Assembly: GCA_027563145.1 (NCBI GenBank)
Contig: CP071306.1
Location: forward strand, 2,418,001-2,482,000
Source: Halocatena halophila
Lineage (GTDB): Archaea; Halobacteriota; Halobacteria; Halobacteriales; Haloarculaceae
Reading direction: 5' to 3'
DNA length: 64,000 nt
Part shown: piece after piece, positions 25,751 to 35,412 of the stretch
How positions within the stretch are numbered: the stretch's first letter is position 1
How the letters are laid out: every line of letters starts with the position of its first letter
The notes under the pieces: generated by a model
What the model was told of the DNA's origin: nothing
The model's input: only the letters and a program-made list of their open reading frames with translations
Database searches by the model: none
Translations under genes and position numbers: made by a program

Positions 25751-25967
25751 GGCTCAACTTGCGTTCTGTCGAGTGAGCGCCCGTGTTCCCATCCGTGCTT
25801 TGCTCACATGAGTGAGCCGACCTTCCGAAATCGATACGCGACTGCATCTTTTTCTTCTAAGTCGGTATTATACAATTACATTACTAATATATTAAAAACA
25901 ATAATGAATAGAAACTATTATTAATAAATATTTCTCAATTGTTAATGAATTCGGTGTACATCCGAGA
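25751..25967. other. AT-rich intergenic region
   Basis: 217 bases, very AT-rich from about 25850 to 25950, with several TATA-like words; presumably the promoter of the next secreted protein. Nothing else is seen. Confidence 0.4.
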
Positions 25968-26597
25968 ATGTCCAATAAATCACGGTCACGGCGAGCAGTG
26001 TTGGGAGCAATTGGGGCAGTGGCGTTACTGGGAGTCACACCGGCTGCTCGAGCAACGACAGATCGCATTGATACGTCGTTCGACCCATCCAGCGAGTCGG
26101 CCATCCGTTCGTTCGCTACGAATTTCCGAACGCTCGCTCCTGAGCGACGCAGAACCGTCTTTGAATCACTCACAACCGAACAACGGACGGCGACGAAACG
26201 AGCGTTCGCTCCAGAGCGGATCGAATTCGACCAAAATGTATCACCCCAGAGGACGGCGCAGGACACCAACGTTGTCAGAACTGCTCGAGCGAAGGGCTGG
26301 TCGTTGCTTGGATTTCATCTCTGGACCTGGAACCACAGGGCGAGCTGGTCGCACGAGGAAGATTCAGTCTATGACGTGCAATCATCGGATTTTGCCACCG
26401 TTCACGATCCCACGTGGGCGTACAAGGGGACGGCAGCCCACTCGAAAGACGTCGATGGCGACCATTTCGAGGTGTTTCGACAGGGAAAGCTCACCTTCCT
26501 TGGGGGCCGGTATACGCTTTCGGCGAGTCCGTACGCCCGCATCCGAGGCAACGCAGACGGGAGTTCGACGGTCCTTGCAGTGGACGATGGCTACTGA
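25968..26597 (+). CDS. Tat-secreted protein of unknown function
   Basis: A 209-residue protein with a Tat signal (SRRAVLGAIGAVALLG). A helical Arg/Glu-rich part (about 35-90) is followed by an aromatic-rich segment with GWSLLGFHLWTWNHRASWSH near 112-130, then beta-type sequence to the end. I do not recognise the family. The stop overlaps an ATG for the next frame by 11 bases. Confidence 0.65.
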   Translation: MSNKSRSRRAVLGAIGAVALLGVTPAARATTDRIDTSFDPSSESAIRSFATNFRTLAPERRRTVFESLTTEQRTATKRAFAPERIEFDQNVSPQRTAQDTNVVRTARAKGWSLLGFHLWTWNHRASWSHEEDSVYDVQSSDFATVHDPTWAYKGTAAHSKDVDGDHFEVFRQGKLTFLGGRYTLSASPYARIRGNADGSSTVLAVDDGY

Positions 26598-27030
26598 TCG
26601 GCTGCTTTCTTCTCCGCTTGTATTACTGGGAGTTTTCCGCGATCGAATCACCGACACTGGCAATCCTCGGGACGGATGCTTGGTGTTGGCCCTCCAGATA
26701 CCGCTTTCGGTCGGTCTGCTCGTGGGTGGACTCGCCTCGGTGCGCGCTCACCATTGGCCTCTATTGGCGTGCAGTTGTTCTCTGGTCGCTCATCCTTCCC
26801 GCGATCGGCTGTATAGGGTGGGTAATGCAGCCGGACCGTACCAGGCAGTGGTGTTCGAACTGCACGAAGCCGGCCAGTCGCTGACGAACGTGCTGGTGGT
26901 CGAAAGCACGTTTCCAATCCCGCCAGCGTATCTCCATCCACTACTGGGTGGGGTCGTTCTCGTCGGCTGGTGTGCGATCGTCTGGATGATCCTCCTTAGT
27001 GTGATAAAAGAGCGTCCCACCAGTCGGTGA
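26587..27030 (+). CDS. Possible membrane protein, perhaps frameshifted
   Basis: A frame of 147 residues starting MATDRLLSSPLVLLG, with hydrophobic helices near residues 30-50 and 115-140. Between them the sequence becomes Arg/Cys/Ser-rich and less protein-like, while the +1 frame over 26740-26850 reads LYWRAVVLWSLILPAIGCIGWV, a better helix. A four-helix protein split by compensating frameshifts, or a decaying gene, would explain this. Alternatively the frame given is intact and the second frame is coincidental. It overlaps the previous stop and ends 4 bases from the convergent regulator. Confidence 0.4.
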   Translation: MATDRLLSSPLVLLGVFRDRITDTGNPRDGCLVLALQIPLSVGLLVGGLASVRAHHWPLLACSCSLVAHPSRDRLYRVGNAAGPYQAVVFELHEAGQSLTNVLVVESTFPIPPAYLHPLLGGVVLVGWCAIVWMILLSVIKERPTSR

Positions 27031-27034
27031 GCAA

Positions 27035-27580
27035 TCAGGAGATGTGGGCGGCGACGTCCGCCTCGGTGATGATCCCGATCATCTTCCCGTTTTCGATCAC
27101 GATGATCGCATCGTGGTGGTTGAGATGGGTATCAACTTCTGAAAGCGTTGCGTCGGGAGTCACTGTGGTGATCGACTCGCGCATGACCTCGGCAATCGGG
27201 AGCGCACCTGGCTCCGAATCGTCGTCGATTTGGCGAATGTCGCTGTTCGAGACGATTCCAACCGGATAGCCGTCTCGAATTACCGGGAGCTGGGAGTAGC
27301 CCTCGGGTGTCATCTGTTTGGTTGCTGCTTTCACGCTGTCATCGGGTGCAATTCCGACGACAGGACTGTGCATGATATCACCGGCCCGTCGAACCGACGC
27401 ACCGGCTTCGTTGAGCGCGGTAACGATCCGGCGGAGCGTCGACAGCCGCGGATCAACGTCGCCTCCCTCAATGCGCGCGATCAACGGCTGGGAGACGGAC
27501 GCCATCTCGGCGAGTTCGCTCTGGGTCAGATCCAACTCATGGCGGCGTTCTCGAAGGTCCTCCGGCGTCGGAAGTTCCAT
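27035..27580 (-). CDS. XRE-type HTH and paired-CBS transcriptional regulator
   Basis: A 181-residue protein. Residues 5-60 form a Cro/XRE helix-turn-helix (LDLTQSELAEMASVSQPLIARIEGG). Residues 65-180 form two CBS motifs (DIMHSPVVGIAPDDSV, SQLPVIRDGYPVGIVS, VMRESITTVTPDATL, GKMIGIITEADV). CBS pairs bind adenine nucleotides, so the protein probably senses energy state or an adenosyl ligand. The ATG at 27580 is chosen over an ATG five codons earlier because MELPTPEDLRERR matches the family start and a TATA-like sequence lies just upstream. Confidence 0.88.
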   Translation of the reverse strand: MELPTPEDLRERRHELDLTQSELAEMASVSQPLIARIEGGDVDPRLSTLRRIVTALNEAGASVRRAGDIMHSPVVGIAPDDSVKAATKQMTPEGYSQLPVIRDGYPVGIVSNSDIRQIDDDSEPGALPIAEVMRESITTVTPDATLSEVDTHLNHHDAIIVIENGKMIGIITEADVAAHIS

Positions 27581-27631
27581 GTTCGAGATAACCACTAGTT
27601 ATACAAAAGTGTTGCCGAACGGCCGATCGCC

Positions 27632-27991
27632 TTATTGGTCGGCGTCGTCCTCGATCTTTGCCGTGTGGATAACCTTCAGTGGAACGTTTTTGAGTGCGCC
27701 ACCAATTTCGCTTTTTGCGACTCGCTGGGCGTGCTGTTCGCTGTCGACGTTGAAAACGTCCATCTCGAGGATGAGACCGACCAGTGCGGTGTCTGCGGCG
27801 ATGTACGCCGAGTCGAACGCTTCACCACAGACCGGACACTCCGTCGCACCGATCTCGACCTCCACGTAATCCATCTCCGTTTCGTTCAATCGCTTGCCGG
27901 CTTCGCTAACCGCGACACCAATCGCATCGTTTATACTTTCGACATCTCTCACAAGCCACGCAGCCTCGACGGCGACGAGATAGTTGCTCAT
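27632..27991 (-). CDS. UPF0212 (DUF555) family protein
   Basis: A 119-residue protein conserved in archaea: MSNYLVAVEAAWLVRDV at the start, MDYVEVEIGATECPVCGEAFDSA with a CxxC pair that may bind metal, and IGGALKNVPLKVI at the end. No function has been established for the family. The ATG at 27991 is the conserved start; the extension upstream is spurious. Confidence 0.85.
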   Translation of the reverse strand: MSNYLVAVEAAWLVRDVESINDAIGVAVSEAGKRLNETEMDYVEVEIGATECPVCGEAFDSAYIAADTALVGLILEMDVFNVDSEQHAQRVAKSEIGGALKNVPLKVIHTAKIEDDADQ

Positions 27992-28417
27992 GAACCGTCT
28001 TAGAATTCGAGGATATCCATCTTTGTGGTTCGACAATGTGATTTTAAGATTACATCTAGGGACGAAATGGTATATAGACGAATCTAATATCAATGTAAAT
28101 GGTAATTAAGTGGAACGTAACTCTCCGGATCTGTTGGAAATTCGCCGGTGATATGCGTAATTATGGTAGGAGTTTTCGCCACGGACGAATGTGTGTCTCG
28201 ATTCGCGGATGACACAGTAATCTCGCCCATAGGTTATGATGAACCAATGAATCAGTGGTGTGTCATCTTCACGATTGATACGCTATTGCATCGGTGGTAG
28301 CGTCGTGAGCGACGTCGTGAGTTTCATGGGATGAAACCACCAGACGGTAGCGTGGTGGACTGATTTGGGCGGTCGGAATCCTTTTCTGTCTCAAGTTTGT
28401 TTCCGGCAGGTGAGGAC
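27992..28417. other. Intergenic region with tandem hairpins
   Basis: 426 bases without a gene. The half near UPF0212 is AT-rich (its promoter). Near 28321-28363 there are two adjacent hairpins, GTTTCAT-GGG-ATGAAAC and a CCACC/GGTGG stem; the latter is bracketed by GATGA and CTGA, an arrangement reminiscent of a kink-turn. Whether it is transcribed is unknown. Confidence 0.35.
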
Positions 28418-28591
28418 ATGTTGAGACGGCTTCGGTCAATAGGCCTGTTCGCACTGTATCAGATCATCATCGTCACAGGGATTGTGCTGCTTCCGTTTGG
28501 AATGGTGGCCACACGAATGGGGGTCCCGTTCCCGTTCCAGCGACTCCTCCGTCTGTGTGCACCGTCGGAGGCGACGACGGACGGTCGGTGA
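28418..28591 (+). CDS. Small single-helix membrane protein upstream of psmB
   Basis: A 57-residue protein, MLRRLRSIGLFALYQ at the start, with one long hydrophobic helix (about 9-32) and a basic C-terminal part. A good SD-like GGTGAGG precedes the ATG at 28418. It ends 49 bases before the proteasome gene, whose own TATA box lies in the gap, so the two need not be one transcript. Function unknown. Confidence 0.5.
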   Translation: MLRRLRSIGLFALYQIIIVTGIVLLPFGMVATRMGVPFPFQRLLRLCAPSEATTDGR

Positions 28592-28607
28592 ACTGCTCGA
28601 AGGAGTG

Positions 28608-28615
28608 CTTTTATC
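28608..28615 (+). promoter_or_regulatory. TATA box of the proteasome beta gene
   Basis: CTTTTATC is centred about 30 bases before the ATG at 28641, which indicates a leaderless transcript and supports that start over the longer open frame upstream. Confidence 0.6.
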
Positions 28616-28640
28616 AGCACTGGGTGGGTACGCGCTACTA

Positions 28641-29363
28641 ATGCGCGAACACCAGCTTTCGGGGCAGGTTTCCGTCCCAGACCGGCGAGATTACCTACCG
28701 CCAGTGCACGAACCGGAGCTCGGTTCACTGCCGGATGTATCGAATACTGATATGGATTCGGTGAACAAGACTGGAACGACGACGATCGGCATCGCTGCCG
28801 AGGATGGTGTCGTCATCGCGACCGACATGCGCGCGAGTCTGGGAGGTCGGTTCGTTTCGAATAAGAACGTTCAGAAGGTCGAGCAGATCCATCCATCGGG
28901 GGCGATGACTCTCGTCGGAAGCGTTGGGGGTGCCCAATCGTTCATTCGCAACATGCGTGCGGAGGTAAATCTGTACGACGTTCGGCGTGGCGAGGAGATG
29001 TCGATCCACGCGCTCGCAACGATCGCGGGCAACTACGCTCGTGGGGGGCCATTCTTCCAGATCAACCCGATTCTCGGTGGCGTTGACAGCGATGGATCGC
29101 ACGTTTACTCGATCGATCCGGCCGGCGGTGTGATGGAAGACGACTACACCATCACTGGCTCCGGTCTGACGGTCGCCTACGGCACGCTAGAACGCGAATA
29201 CGAGGACGATCTCTCGATTTCGGAGGCGAAATCCGTTGCAGCAAGCGGTATCAAAGCCGCAGTTGAGCGCGACACGGGCTCCGGTAACGGAGTCTATCTC
29301 GCCGAAATCACCGAAGAAGGCGTCGAGATTGCGGGCCACAAGGCGTTCGACGACGTCCTGTAG
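28641..29363 (+). CDS. psmB: 20S proteasome beta subunit
   Basis: A 240-residue proteolytic subunit of the archaeal 20S proteasome. An N-terminal propeptide of 45 residues ends at NKTG, and autocleavage would expose the catalytic Thr of TTTIGIAAEDG. The active-site Asp is in ATDMRAS, and a conserved Lys follows in NKNVQK. Later motifs MTLVGSVGGAQ, YDVRRGEEMS and GGVDSDGSHVYSIDPAGG are typical. Upstream sequence in frame is Arg-rich and not part of the protein. The stop is 2 bases from that of the convergent HEAT-repeat gene. Confidence 0.93.
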   Translation: MREHQLSGQVSVPDRRDYLPPVHEPELGSLPDVSNTDMDSVNKTGTTTIGIAAEDGVVIATDMRASLGGRFVSNKNVQKVEQIHPSGAMTLVGSVGGAQSFIRNMRAEVNLYDVRRGEEMSIHALATIAGNYARGGPFFQINPILGGVDSDGSHVYSIDPAGGVMEDDYTITGSGLTVAYGTLEREYEDDLSISEAKSVAASGIKAAVERDTGSGNGVYLAEITEEGVEIAGHKAFDDVL

Positions 29364-29365
29364 CG

Positions 29366-32300
29366 CTATCTGTGGGGCTGGGGGAGCTCTCCATCGTCGG
29401 CCGCCGGTAGAATTGCACGCATCGCAGTTTCTCGCAGAAATTCGTCTTCAGTTTCGAGCAACCCGACCAGCTTCTCGATCGCGTCAGTGATCGCAGCCGG
29501 ATTGGCTTCGGCGATCGCAGCGATCGCTGCCACGGCGTTTTTCTGTACGATCGCATCCTCGGCGTCAAGCAGCGTGACCAGATTCTCGACCGCGGCGATG
29601 GCGGCGTTTGGCGCGTAGTTGGTTATCTCTTTGATCGTTCTGACGGCGAGCTCCTGTGTCGTCGGCTCACCGTTCAGATGGCCAACCAGCACGTCGATCG
29701 CGGGTGCCGCCGCGCCGGGTGTCGTGGTCGCGATCGCCGCGGTTGCCCTAGCCGCCCGTCGCTGGACGGCTGGAGCCGGATCGTCGATCATTGTCCCAAA
29801 CTGTCCAACCGGTGGAATCGAAAGGCCTGTCGGAGAGAGTGCGATCGATTCCAGCGCGGTAATGGCCTGGCGTCTGACGTAGGGATCGTTCGCTCCAAGA
29901 CAGCGTTGAAGCTGCTTTTCTGCAGTGAGCGTCGCGTCAGGATCGTGTTCTGCAGCCCGGGCGATCGCGTAGATTGCCGTCTTCCGGACGATCGCTTCAG
30001 GGCTGTCGAGAAACGAGGCGAGCGATTCCGTCGCTGGGACGGCGACGGCGGGATCGCTTTTTGCGATCCAGCCAATGCCGATCACGGCACCGTGCTGTAA
30101 GTAGCGATTCTCGTCGTCGAGCAGCTCAATGAGCGAACTGACAGCCGGGAGTGCTGTGGCCGGCGATCCGTAGGCAATCAACACCGTTGCCTGTACCGCG
30201 AGCTCTTTCGTGTACGGATCGTCGACCGAGAGCAATGGAATGAGCGACTCGATGGCCGTTCCAACGGTCTTCGGGGCGTCATCTGCGAGCACAGCCATCG
30301 CCGTCACGGCGATCGAACGTCCGATCGTCGCTCCGGAGCCAAGCAGCTTTGCAAGCGTTCGAACGGTCGATTCGGTCAGCTCCTCGTCTGGTTCGACGCG
30401 TGCGAGCGCCTCAAGTGCCCCAACAGCCGACCGTTGGGCATCGAGGGCGTTTGCACCGAGTCTTGGCAACAGCGCATCCACTGACGGCGTCGATGTGGGT
30501 GGTAGCTGGATAACAAACGAGACGATCGTCCGTGTGGCAGCCTTTCTAACCGGCACAGCATCTGCGGTGAGCTGTGGAACGACGATATCGATAACGGGAA
30601 TGATAGCTTCCGGGATCGACGCTGCGATCTCTGCGATCGCGTACAGCGCGTTTTCCTGGACGGTCTCGGATGGATCGCCGAGCATCGTTTCGAGCAGCTC
30701 GACCATGCCGGCGATCGTTTCCGGCTCGATCCCGCTGATCGCGGCGATCGTCCCGGCAGCATGCTCGCGTACTTCGCGTGGCGTGTTTTCGTTCGTGAGG
30801 ACTTCAGTAACCACGTCGGTGGCCGGAACGACTGACTGTGGGTCGGCGGTTGCGATCGCCTGTAGCGCTGCTGCGCTGTGGTGTTGGAGCAGTTCGTCAT
30901 CAGCAACCACACATGCAGAGAGTTCATCCACGGCCGAACTCGCTGCTGTGGGCCGTTCGGTTGTGATCTCTGCGATGATCCTCACTGCTTTGGTCTGAAG
31001 CGAGAGCCACTCGCTCGAAAGCAACGGCGTGAGCGTCTCGACGGCACCGCAGGCAGCACTCGGCGCGACAATAGCCACGTCGCACAGCGCACAGATTGAC
31101 TTCCACCGGATGAGTCGCTCGTCGCTTTCGAGGAGCTCGATCAATGATGGTGTGGCCCCAATCACTGTCCGTGGAGCCACCTCCGCTATGGCGGCGACGA
31201 CACGCGCTGCGTTGGCCCGAACGCTCCGGTCGTCGGCCTCAAGCAACGGAATGATGGCCGGTGCTGCTGGTACGACTGCATCAGGCTCCTGGATGGCGAT
31301 CTCTGCGAGCGCACGAACGATGAGCGCATCCGTGTCGGGATCCTCACCGAGGAGCGTCGTCAGTGGTCTGACAGCCGGTGTGGCTGCCCGTGGAGAGGTT
31401 GTGCCAACGACCATGATCGCCGCCGCAACGTATTTCCGCACGATTGGTCGATCAGAGTCGAGCAAGAACAACAGCGGATCAACGGCGGGCACCGCACCGT
31501 CTGGAACGTCCGAGGCAATCTCCACGATCGAGCGCAAGGCGAGCTGCTGGCCGATCGATTCATCAGCGTCGATCAGCGTCGCCAGCGCGTCGACGGCCCT
31601 GATCGATGGGCGGGCAGCCCCCTCGGTCAGGGCGGCAATCGTCCGTGCCGCCTGTTTTCGCACGAACGACTCGTTGGTGTCCAGCGGTGCCAGTATCGAA
31701 TCTACCATCGGCGTCACCCGATCGGGCATACTTGCGGTGATGGCAATCACGGCGCGGATCGCAGACCGCTGGATTGTAGAATCGTCTGCGGTCAGCAGCC
31801 CGAACAGTGGATAGTAGGCATCAACAACGTTTTCGGGCGATTCCTGTGCCACGGCGGCGACGATGTGGACCGCTGCACTGCGAGTGATGGCATCGTCGCA
31901 GTCGAACAGCTCGACGGCCGCATCGACCGCCGGAACGACCGCTTCGGGATCGATATCTGCGATCTCTGAGAGCGAACAGATCGCGATTTTTCGGTGATAA
32001 GATTTCTTTGCGGTAAGTCGTTCGACGAGCGCGTCGATCGCTGGGCGCACCGCGCTGGGTGATGAGAGCGTGATTCCGGCAAGTACCTCCAGTGCGGCCT
32101 GCTGGCCGCTCGAATGGCTGGTCTGGAGGATCGAAACCAGATCCGTGACGGCAGCATCAGGAATCTCGGCTGTAGTCTCTACAATCTGTTTCAACGAATG
32201 GACTGCCAGTGAGCGGAGTGGGTCAGATTTCTCATCGAGAAGCGCAACGAGCGGTTCGATGGCGGGTTCACAGCGGGCAGGGCGCGCTTCAGCCAGAGTC

Positions 32301-32941
32301 CCAACCGTATCGAGTGCTCGTCTTAAAAGCGCGTTGTCTGCGGTCCACAGCACCGAACAGATCTCTTCAATTCCCTGAATCGCACTGTCGGGGGCCTGCT
32401 CTGCGGCGACGGCGATCGCAAGGAGCGCTGCTCGCTGGATGACCGGTTCGGTATCATCCAGGAGCTCTGCCAGCGTCGGAACGTGTTTGATGAACTCGTT
32501 CGACACTGGAGAAGGAGAATCGTTCTCGAAGATTGCGAGCACGATCTGTGCGGTCTGTCGGCGCAACGCCGTGGAGTTCTCGGCCGGCTGTAGCCGATGA
32601 ACGATTGGCTCTGCGTGTGCCGCAATGACATCGTGAAAGCCGTTTTCTGCGAACAGACACAGGCGAGTGGCCGCAAGCAGCTGGTTCTCGTCGGTGTCGC
32701 CTCCTGCTTGGTTACTCCTGGATTCTCGTGTTGCTGCCACGAACGGGCGCGCAAACGGCGTCACCCCGCTGTCGAGTATGGTGATGAGACGGGGAATTTC
32801 GGTGGCAGCAACGTCCTCAGGATCGGGATAGATCTGATCAAGTGAGGTGACGAACGGACCAGTGTCGCATCCCGGTTCCATATCTGCTACTATATGGTAA
32901 ATGTGATAATCGTTTGGGATGCGAGCGTTCGACATGGCCAC
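29366..32941 (-). CDS. Giant HEAT-repeat protein
   Basis: About 1,191 residues consisting almost wholly of HEAT/armadillo-like helical repeats of roughly 38 residues, perhaps 25-30 of them. The recurring pattern is VPAVDxLxxLL, then DxxxxVRxxAxxAIxxIA. No catalytic domain, signal or membrane segment is seen. The first 60 residues differ: EPGCDTGPFVTSLDQIYPDPEDVAATEIPRL-like sequence that may be a cap. HEAT solenoids act as protein-binding scaffolds; the partner is unknown. The start at 32941 is the longest; ATGs at 32935 and 32881 are possible. The gene lies 27 bases after thiDN on the same strand and may share its transcript. Confidence 0.85.
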   Translation of the reverse strand: MAMSNARIPNDYHIYHIVADMEPGCDTGPFVTSLDQIYPDPEDVAATEIPRLITILDSGVTPFARPFVAATRESRSNQAGGDTDENQLLAATRLCLFAENGFHDVIAAHAEPIVHRLQPAENSTALRRQTAQIVLAIFENDSPSPVSNEFIKHVPTLAELLDDTEPVIQRAALLAIAVAAEQAPDSAIQGIEEICSVLWTADNALLRRALDTVGTLAEARPARCEPAIEPLVALLDEKSDPLRSLAVHSLKQIVETTAEIPDAAVTDLVSILQTSHSSGQQAALEVLAGITLSSPSAVRPAIDALVERLTAKKSYHRKIAICSLSEIADIDPEAVVPAVDAAVELFDCDDAITRSAAVHIVAAVAQESPENVVDAYYPLFGLLTADDSTIQRSAIRAVIAITASMPDRVTPMVDSILAPLDTNESFVRKQAARTIAALTEGAARPSIRAVDALATLIDADESIGQQLALRSIVEIASDVPDGAVPAVDPLLFLLDSDRPIVRKYVAAAIMVVGTTSPRAATPAVRPLTTLLGEDPDTDALIVRALAEIAIQEPDAVVPAAPAIIPLLEADDRSVRANAARVVAAIAEVAPRTVIGATPSLIELLESDERLIRWKSICALCDVAIVAPSAACGAVETLTPLLSSEWLSLQTKAVRIIAEITTERPTAASSAVDELSACVVADDELLQHHSAAALQAIATADPQSVVPATDVVTEVLTNENTPREVREHAAGTIAAISGIEPETIAGMVELLETMLGDPSETVQENALYAIAEIAASIPEAIIPVIDIVVPQLTADAVPVRKAATRTIVSFVIQLPPTSTPSVDALLPRLGANALDAQRSAVGALEALARVEPDEELTESTVRTLAKLLGSGATIGRSIAVTAMAVLADDAPKTVGTAIESLIPLLSVDDPYTKELAVQATVLIAYGSPATALPAVSSLIELLDDENRYLQHGAVIGIGWIAKSDPAVAVPATESLASFLDSPEAIVRKTAIYAIARAAEHDPDATLTAEKQLQRCLGANDPYVRRQAITALESIALSPTGLSIPPVGQFGTMIDDPAPAVQRRAARATAAIATTTPGAAAPAIDVLVGHLNGEPTTQELAVRTIKEITNYAPNAAIAAVENLVTLLDAEDAIVQKNAVAAIAAIAEANPAAITDAIEKLVGLLETEDEFLRETAMRAILPAADDGELPQPHR

Positions 32942-32968
32942 ATCGCTCTCACAGGGTGGTCGTCTGGA

Positions 32969-34330
32969 TCACTGCTCATCGAGTGCCCCTTCGACGGTTC
33001 GGACCCTCTCTACCAGCGTCTCTGGCCCTTCGGCGAGCAGTTTGATGATCGGCTCTTTTCCGTGCGCGCCGTCGTCGAGGACGGCCACTGGCGTGTCTGA
33101 GACCGACTCGTAGGCCATCCGTGCCCCCCAGCCCATCGTGGCGTTTTCTTTTTTGGCCGTCGGCTCATCAGCACGGTCATACGCCGCAATCGGACCAGAA
33201 AGTGCTTTTACCGCCTGTTTGATGGCGTCCGTGTGCCGGCAGTTGATAGCGAATCTGACCGTGGGATCGCACTCGCGCATGGCGAGTAGAAACCTGGCCA
33301 TATGACTCGACGCGCCGAATCTGACGCCGCGGTTGGGATGGATCCCGTCGATCGTTTTCGTGATTCGTCCTTCGACGGCGGCGATTTCTGTCGTCGTCTC
33401 CGCGAACGGTGTTGCGCCGACGACATTCATGCCAACCTCCGGGACGAGCTCGCGGACGCCGATTTCAGTGAGCGTCTGGACGATTTCCGTGACGGTCTCC
33501 TGGAGTGGCTGTCGGTGAGCGGTTTCTCGAAGGCCAACGAGATGGTGGACAGCACCCGGACCACCACCAACGTCGTGGTGATAGCGAATTGCCCGTCCCA
33601 CCAGGTCACTGGCCGAATCGATGGCACGATCGATCGACTCGCCGTGTGCTAGCCTTGCTGTGATTGCACTCGAGAGCATACAGCCGGTGCCGTGCGTTGC
33701 GGCCGTCGCTACCCGTGGATGTGACAGTGTGGAAGTGTTTTCGGACGTTGCCAGCACGTCGATCACGTCCTCTGTGGGCAGATGGCCGCCGGTGAGGAGG
33801 ACGTTCTCTGCTCCGTGGTCTCTGAGATCTGCCGCGACAGAGCGAGCGTCTGTGGCGTTCATTGGCTCGGTGTCGGTCAGGACGGCCGCCTCGTCAGTGT
33901 TGGGCGTAATGAGTGTCGCGTGCTCGAAGAGCCGGTCGTACGCCTCGACTGCGGCGGGCTCTAGCAGTCGATCGCCGCTGGTGGCGACCATCACGGGATC
34001 GACGACGATCGGTCCATCGAACGTGGCGGCGAAGTCGGCGACCAGATCGATCACCGGCTCACTCGCCAGCATGCCGGTTTTCACGGCGGTGATCTCGAAA
34101 TCGTCGGTGATGGCCGCAAGCTGCGCCGCAATCTCTGCAGTGGGAAGGACGTGTGTCGATGCAACGCCCTGTGTGTTCTGTGCCGTCACAGCGGTAATGA
34201 TGCTCGTCGGGAACGCACCACAGGCTGCCATCGTTTTACAATCCGCCTGGATACCGGCGCCGCCGCCGGAGTCGCTGCCTGCGATCGAAAGCGTCACGGG
34301 CCGTTCGTCCGGCGCGGGCTGTCGTGTCAT
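32969..34330 (-). CDS. thiDN: Bifunctional HMP(-P) kinase / thiamine-phosphate synthase (ThiD-ThiN)
   Basis: A 453-residue fusion for thiamine synthesis. The N-terminal ThiD kinase (about 10-265) has [46 protein letters not shown] and the anion-hole motif [12 protein letters not shown]. The C-terminal ThiN domain (about 275-445) has [14 protein letters not shown] and [14 protein letters not shown], the archaeal thiamine-phosphate synthase type that replaces ThiE. Haloarchaea commonly have this fusion. The ATG overlaps by 1 base the stop of the AIR-synthase-like gene upstream. Confidence 0.92.
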   Translation of the reverse strand: MTRQPAPDERPVTLSIAGSDSGGGAGIQADCKTMAACGAFPTSIITAVTAQNTQGVASTHVLPTAEIAAQLAAITDDFEITAVKTGMLASEPVIDLVADFAATFDGPIVVDPVMVATSGDRLLEPAAVEAYDRLFEHATLITPNTDEAAVLTDTEPMNATDARSVAADLRDHGAENVLLTGGHLPTEDVIDVLATSENTSTLSHPRVATAATHGTGCMLSSAITARLAHGESIDRAIDSASDLVGRAIRYHHDVGGGPGAVHHLVGLRETAHRQPLQETVTEIVQTLTEIGVRELVPEVGMNVVGATPFAETTTEIAAVEGRITKTIDGIHPNRGVRFGASSHMARFLLAMRECDPTVRFAINCRHTDAIKQAVKALSGPIAAYDRADEPTAKKENATMGWGARMAYESVSDTPVAVLDDGAHGKEPIIKLLAEGPETLVERVRTVEGALDEQ

Positions 34331-35352
34331 TACTCGTCCACCTCCGCACTCATCTCTGCGACGGCACCCCAGTACGGATCCACCCGTGGGTGTTCTATTC
34401 GGTCGCCATCGACGACGACGCCAGCGCCGTCGGTGACGCGGCCAACGTCAGCAGCCGGAATGTCGACTCGTTCGAGTGCTGTGAGCACGTCATCGACACC
34501 GGACGGATCGACGGTTGCGATGAGCGTTCCCTCGCTGATCGCCGCCCACGGATCGATTTCGAACGCCTCACAGACGGCCATCACACCCGGTAATCGAGGA
34601 ACTTCCTCGCGAGTGATCTCGATGCCGACGTCACCTGCCCGTGCGATTTCGTACAGCCCGCCGTGAATGCCACACTCCGTCGCGTCGTGCATCGCCGTCA
34701 CGGGGCCGCCAGCAGCCGCCGTCAGGGCATCACGCACGGGACTCATGTCGTAGAACCGGGATTGGGCGGCCGAAACCGTCTCCTCTGAGAGCTCCTCACG
34801 GAGGAACTCCTCAAACTGAAAGGAAAGCAACCCCGTCGCCTCAATGGCTGGCCCTTTCGTGATCACGACGCGGTCACCAACCGTCGCGCCGTCTGGCCGG
34901 ACCACGTTCTCGTGTGCCCCAACGGCAAGTGTCGTCGCTCCACCCACCATCGGATACGAACAGCCCTCATACCGCGCGGTGTGACCGGTCACGATGCTGA
35001 CGTCCAACTTCCTCGCCTCCTCGTCGAACGTAGTCCAGACGCGTTCGAACTCCTCGTTGGTGATCTCCGGTGGCAGATTGAAATCCACGCTCAGATGCGT
35101 CGGTGGAAGTCCCGACACCGCCACGTCGCTCAGCAGAATGTGAAACGCAAACCAGGCCGCACGCTCATACCCCAGCGACGGCAGCAAAAACACTGGATCG
35201 GTCGCCATCACCACCGCCGTGCCATCAACATCGATTGCACCGAAATCCACGCCGTGATTCGGCCAGAGCACCACGTCATCTCGCTTTGCACCGAGGTTTG
35301 GCTGGATGTACTCGTCAAAAAACGTCCGATCAATTTTTCCGAGATCTGCCAT
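34330..35352 (-). CDS. AIR synthase-related (HypE/ThiL-like) protein
   Basis: A 340-residue member of the PurM/HypE/SelD/ThiL ATP-binding superfamily. It begins [26 protein letters not shown], has the metal-binding [49 protein letters not shown] and [17 protein letters not shown]. It lacks the C-terminal cysteine motif of HypE, and no hydrogenase genes are near. Position directly before thiDN hints at a thiamine-related kinase role like ThiL, but the HypE-like length and motifs leave this open. Confidence 0.8.
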   Translation of the reverse strand: MADLGKIDRTFFDEYIQPNLGAKRDDVVLWPNHGVDFGAIDVDGTAVVMATDPVFLLPSLGYERAAWFAFHILLSDVAVSGLPPTHLSVDFNLPPEITNEEFERVWTTFDEEARKLDVSIVTGHTARYEGCSYPMVGGATTLAVGAHENVVRPDGATVGDRVVITKGPAIEATGLLSFQFEEFLREELSEETVSAAQSRFYDMSPVRDALTAAAGGPVTAMHDATECGIHGGLYEIARAGDVGIEITREEVPRLPGVMAVCEAFEIDPWAAISEGTLIATVDPSGVDDVLTALERVDIPAADVGRVTDGAGVVVDGDRIEHPRVDPYWGAVAEMSAEVDE

Positions 35353-35412
35353 ACCTGGTGGTACAACCCGGTGGTGTATATGTTGGCTGGTTCACACTGC
35401 TGATGGATGGTT

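Noticed and set aside
25939..26586. Extension of the possible membrane protein frame back to 25939
   Set aside because: That part lies over the Tat-secreted protein in a second frame and is Arg/Ser-rich without protein character.
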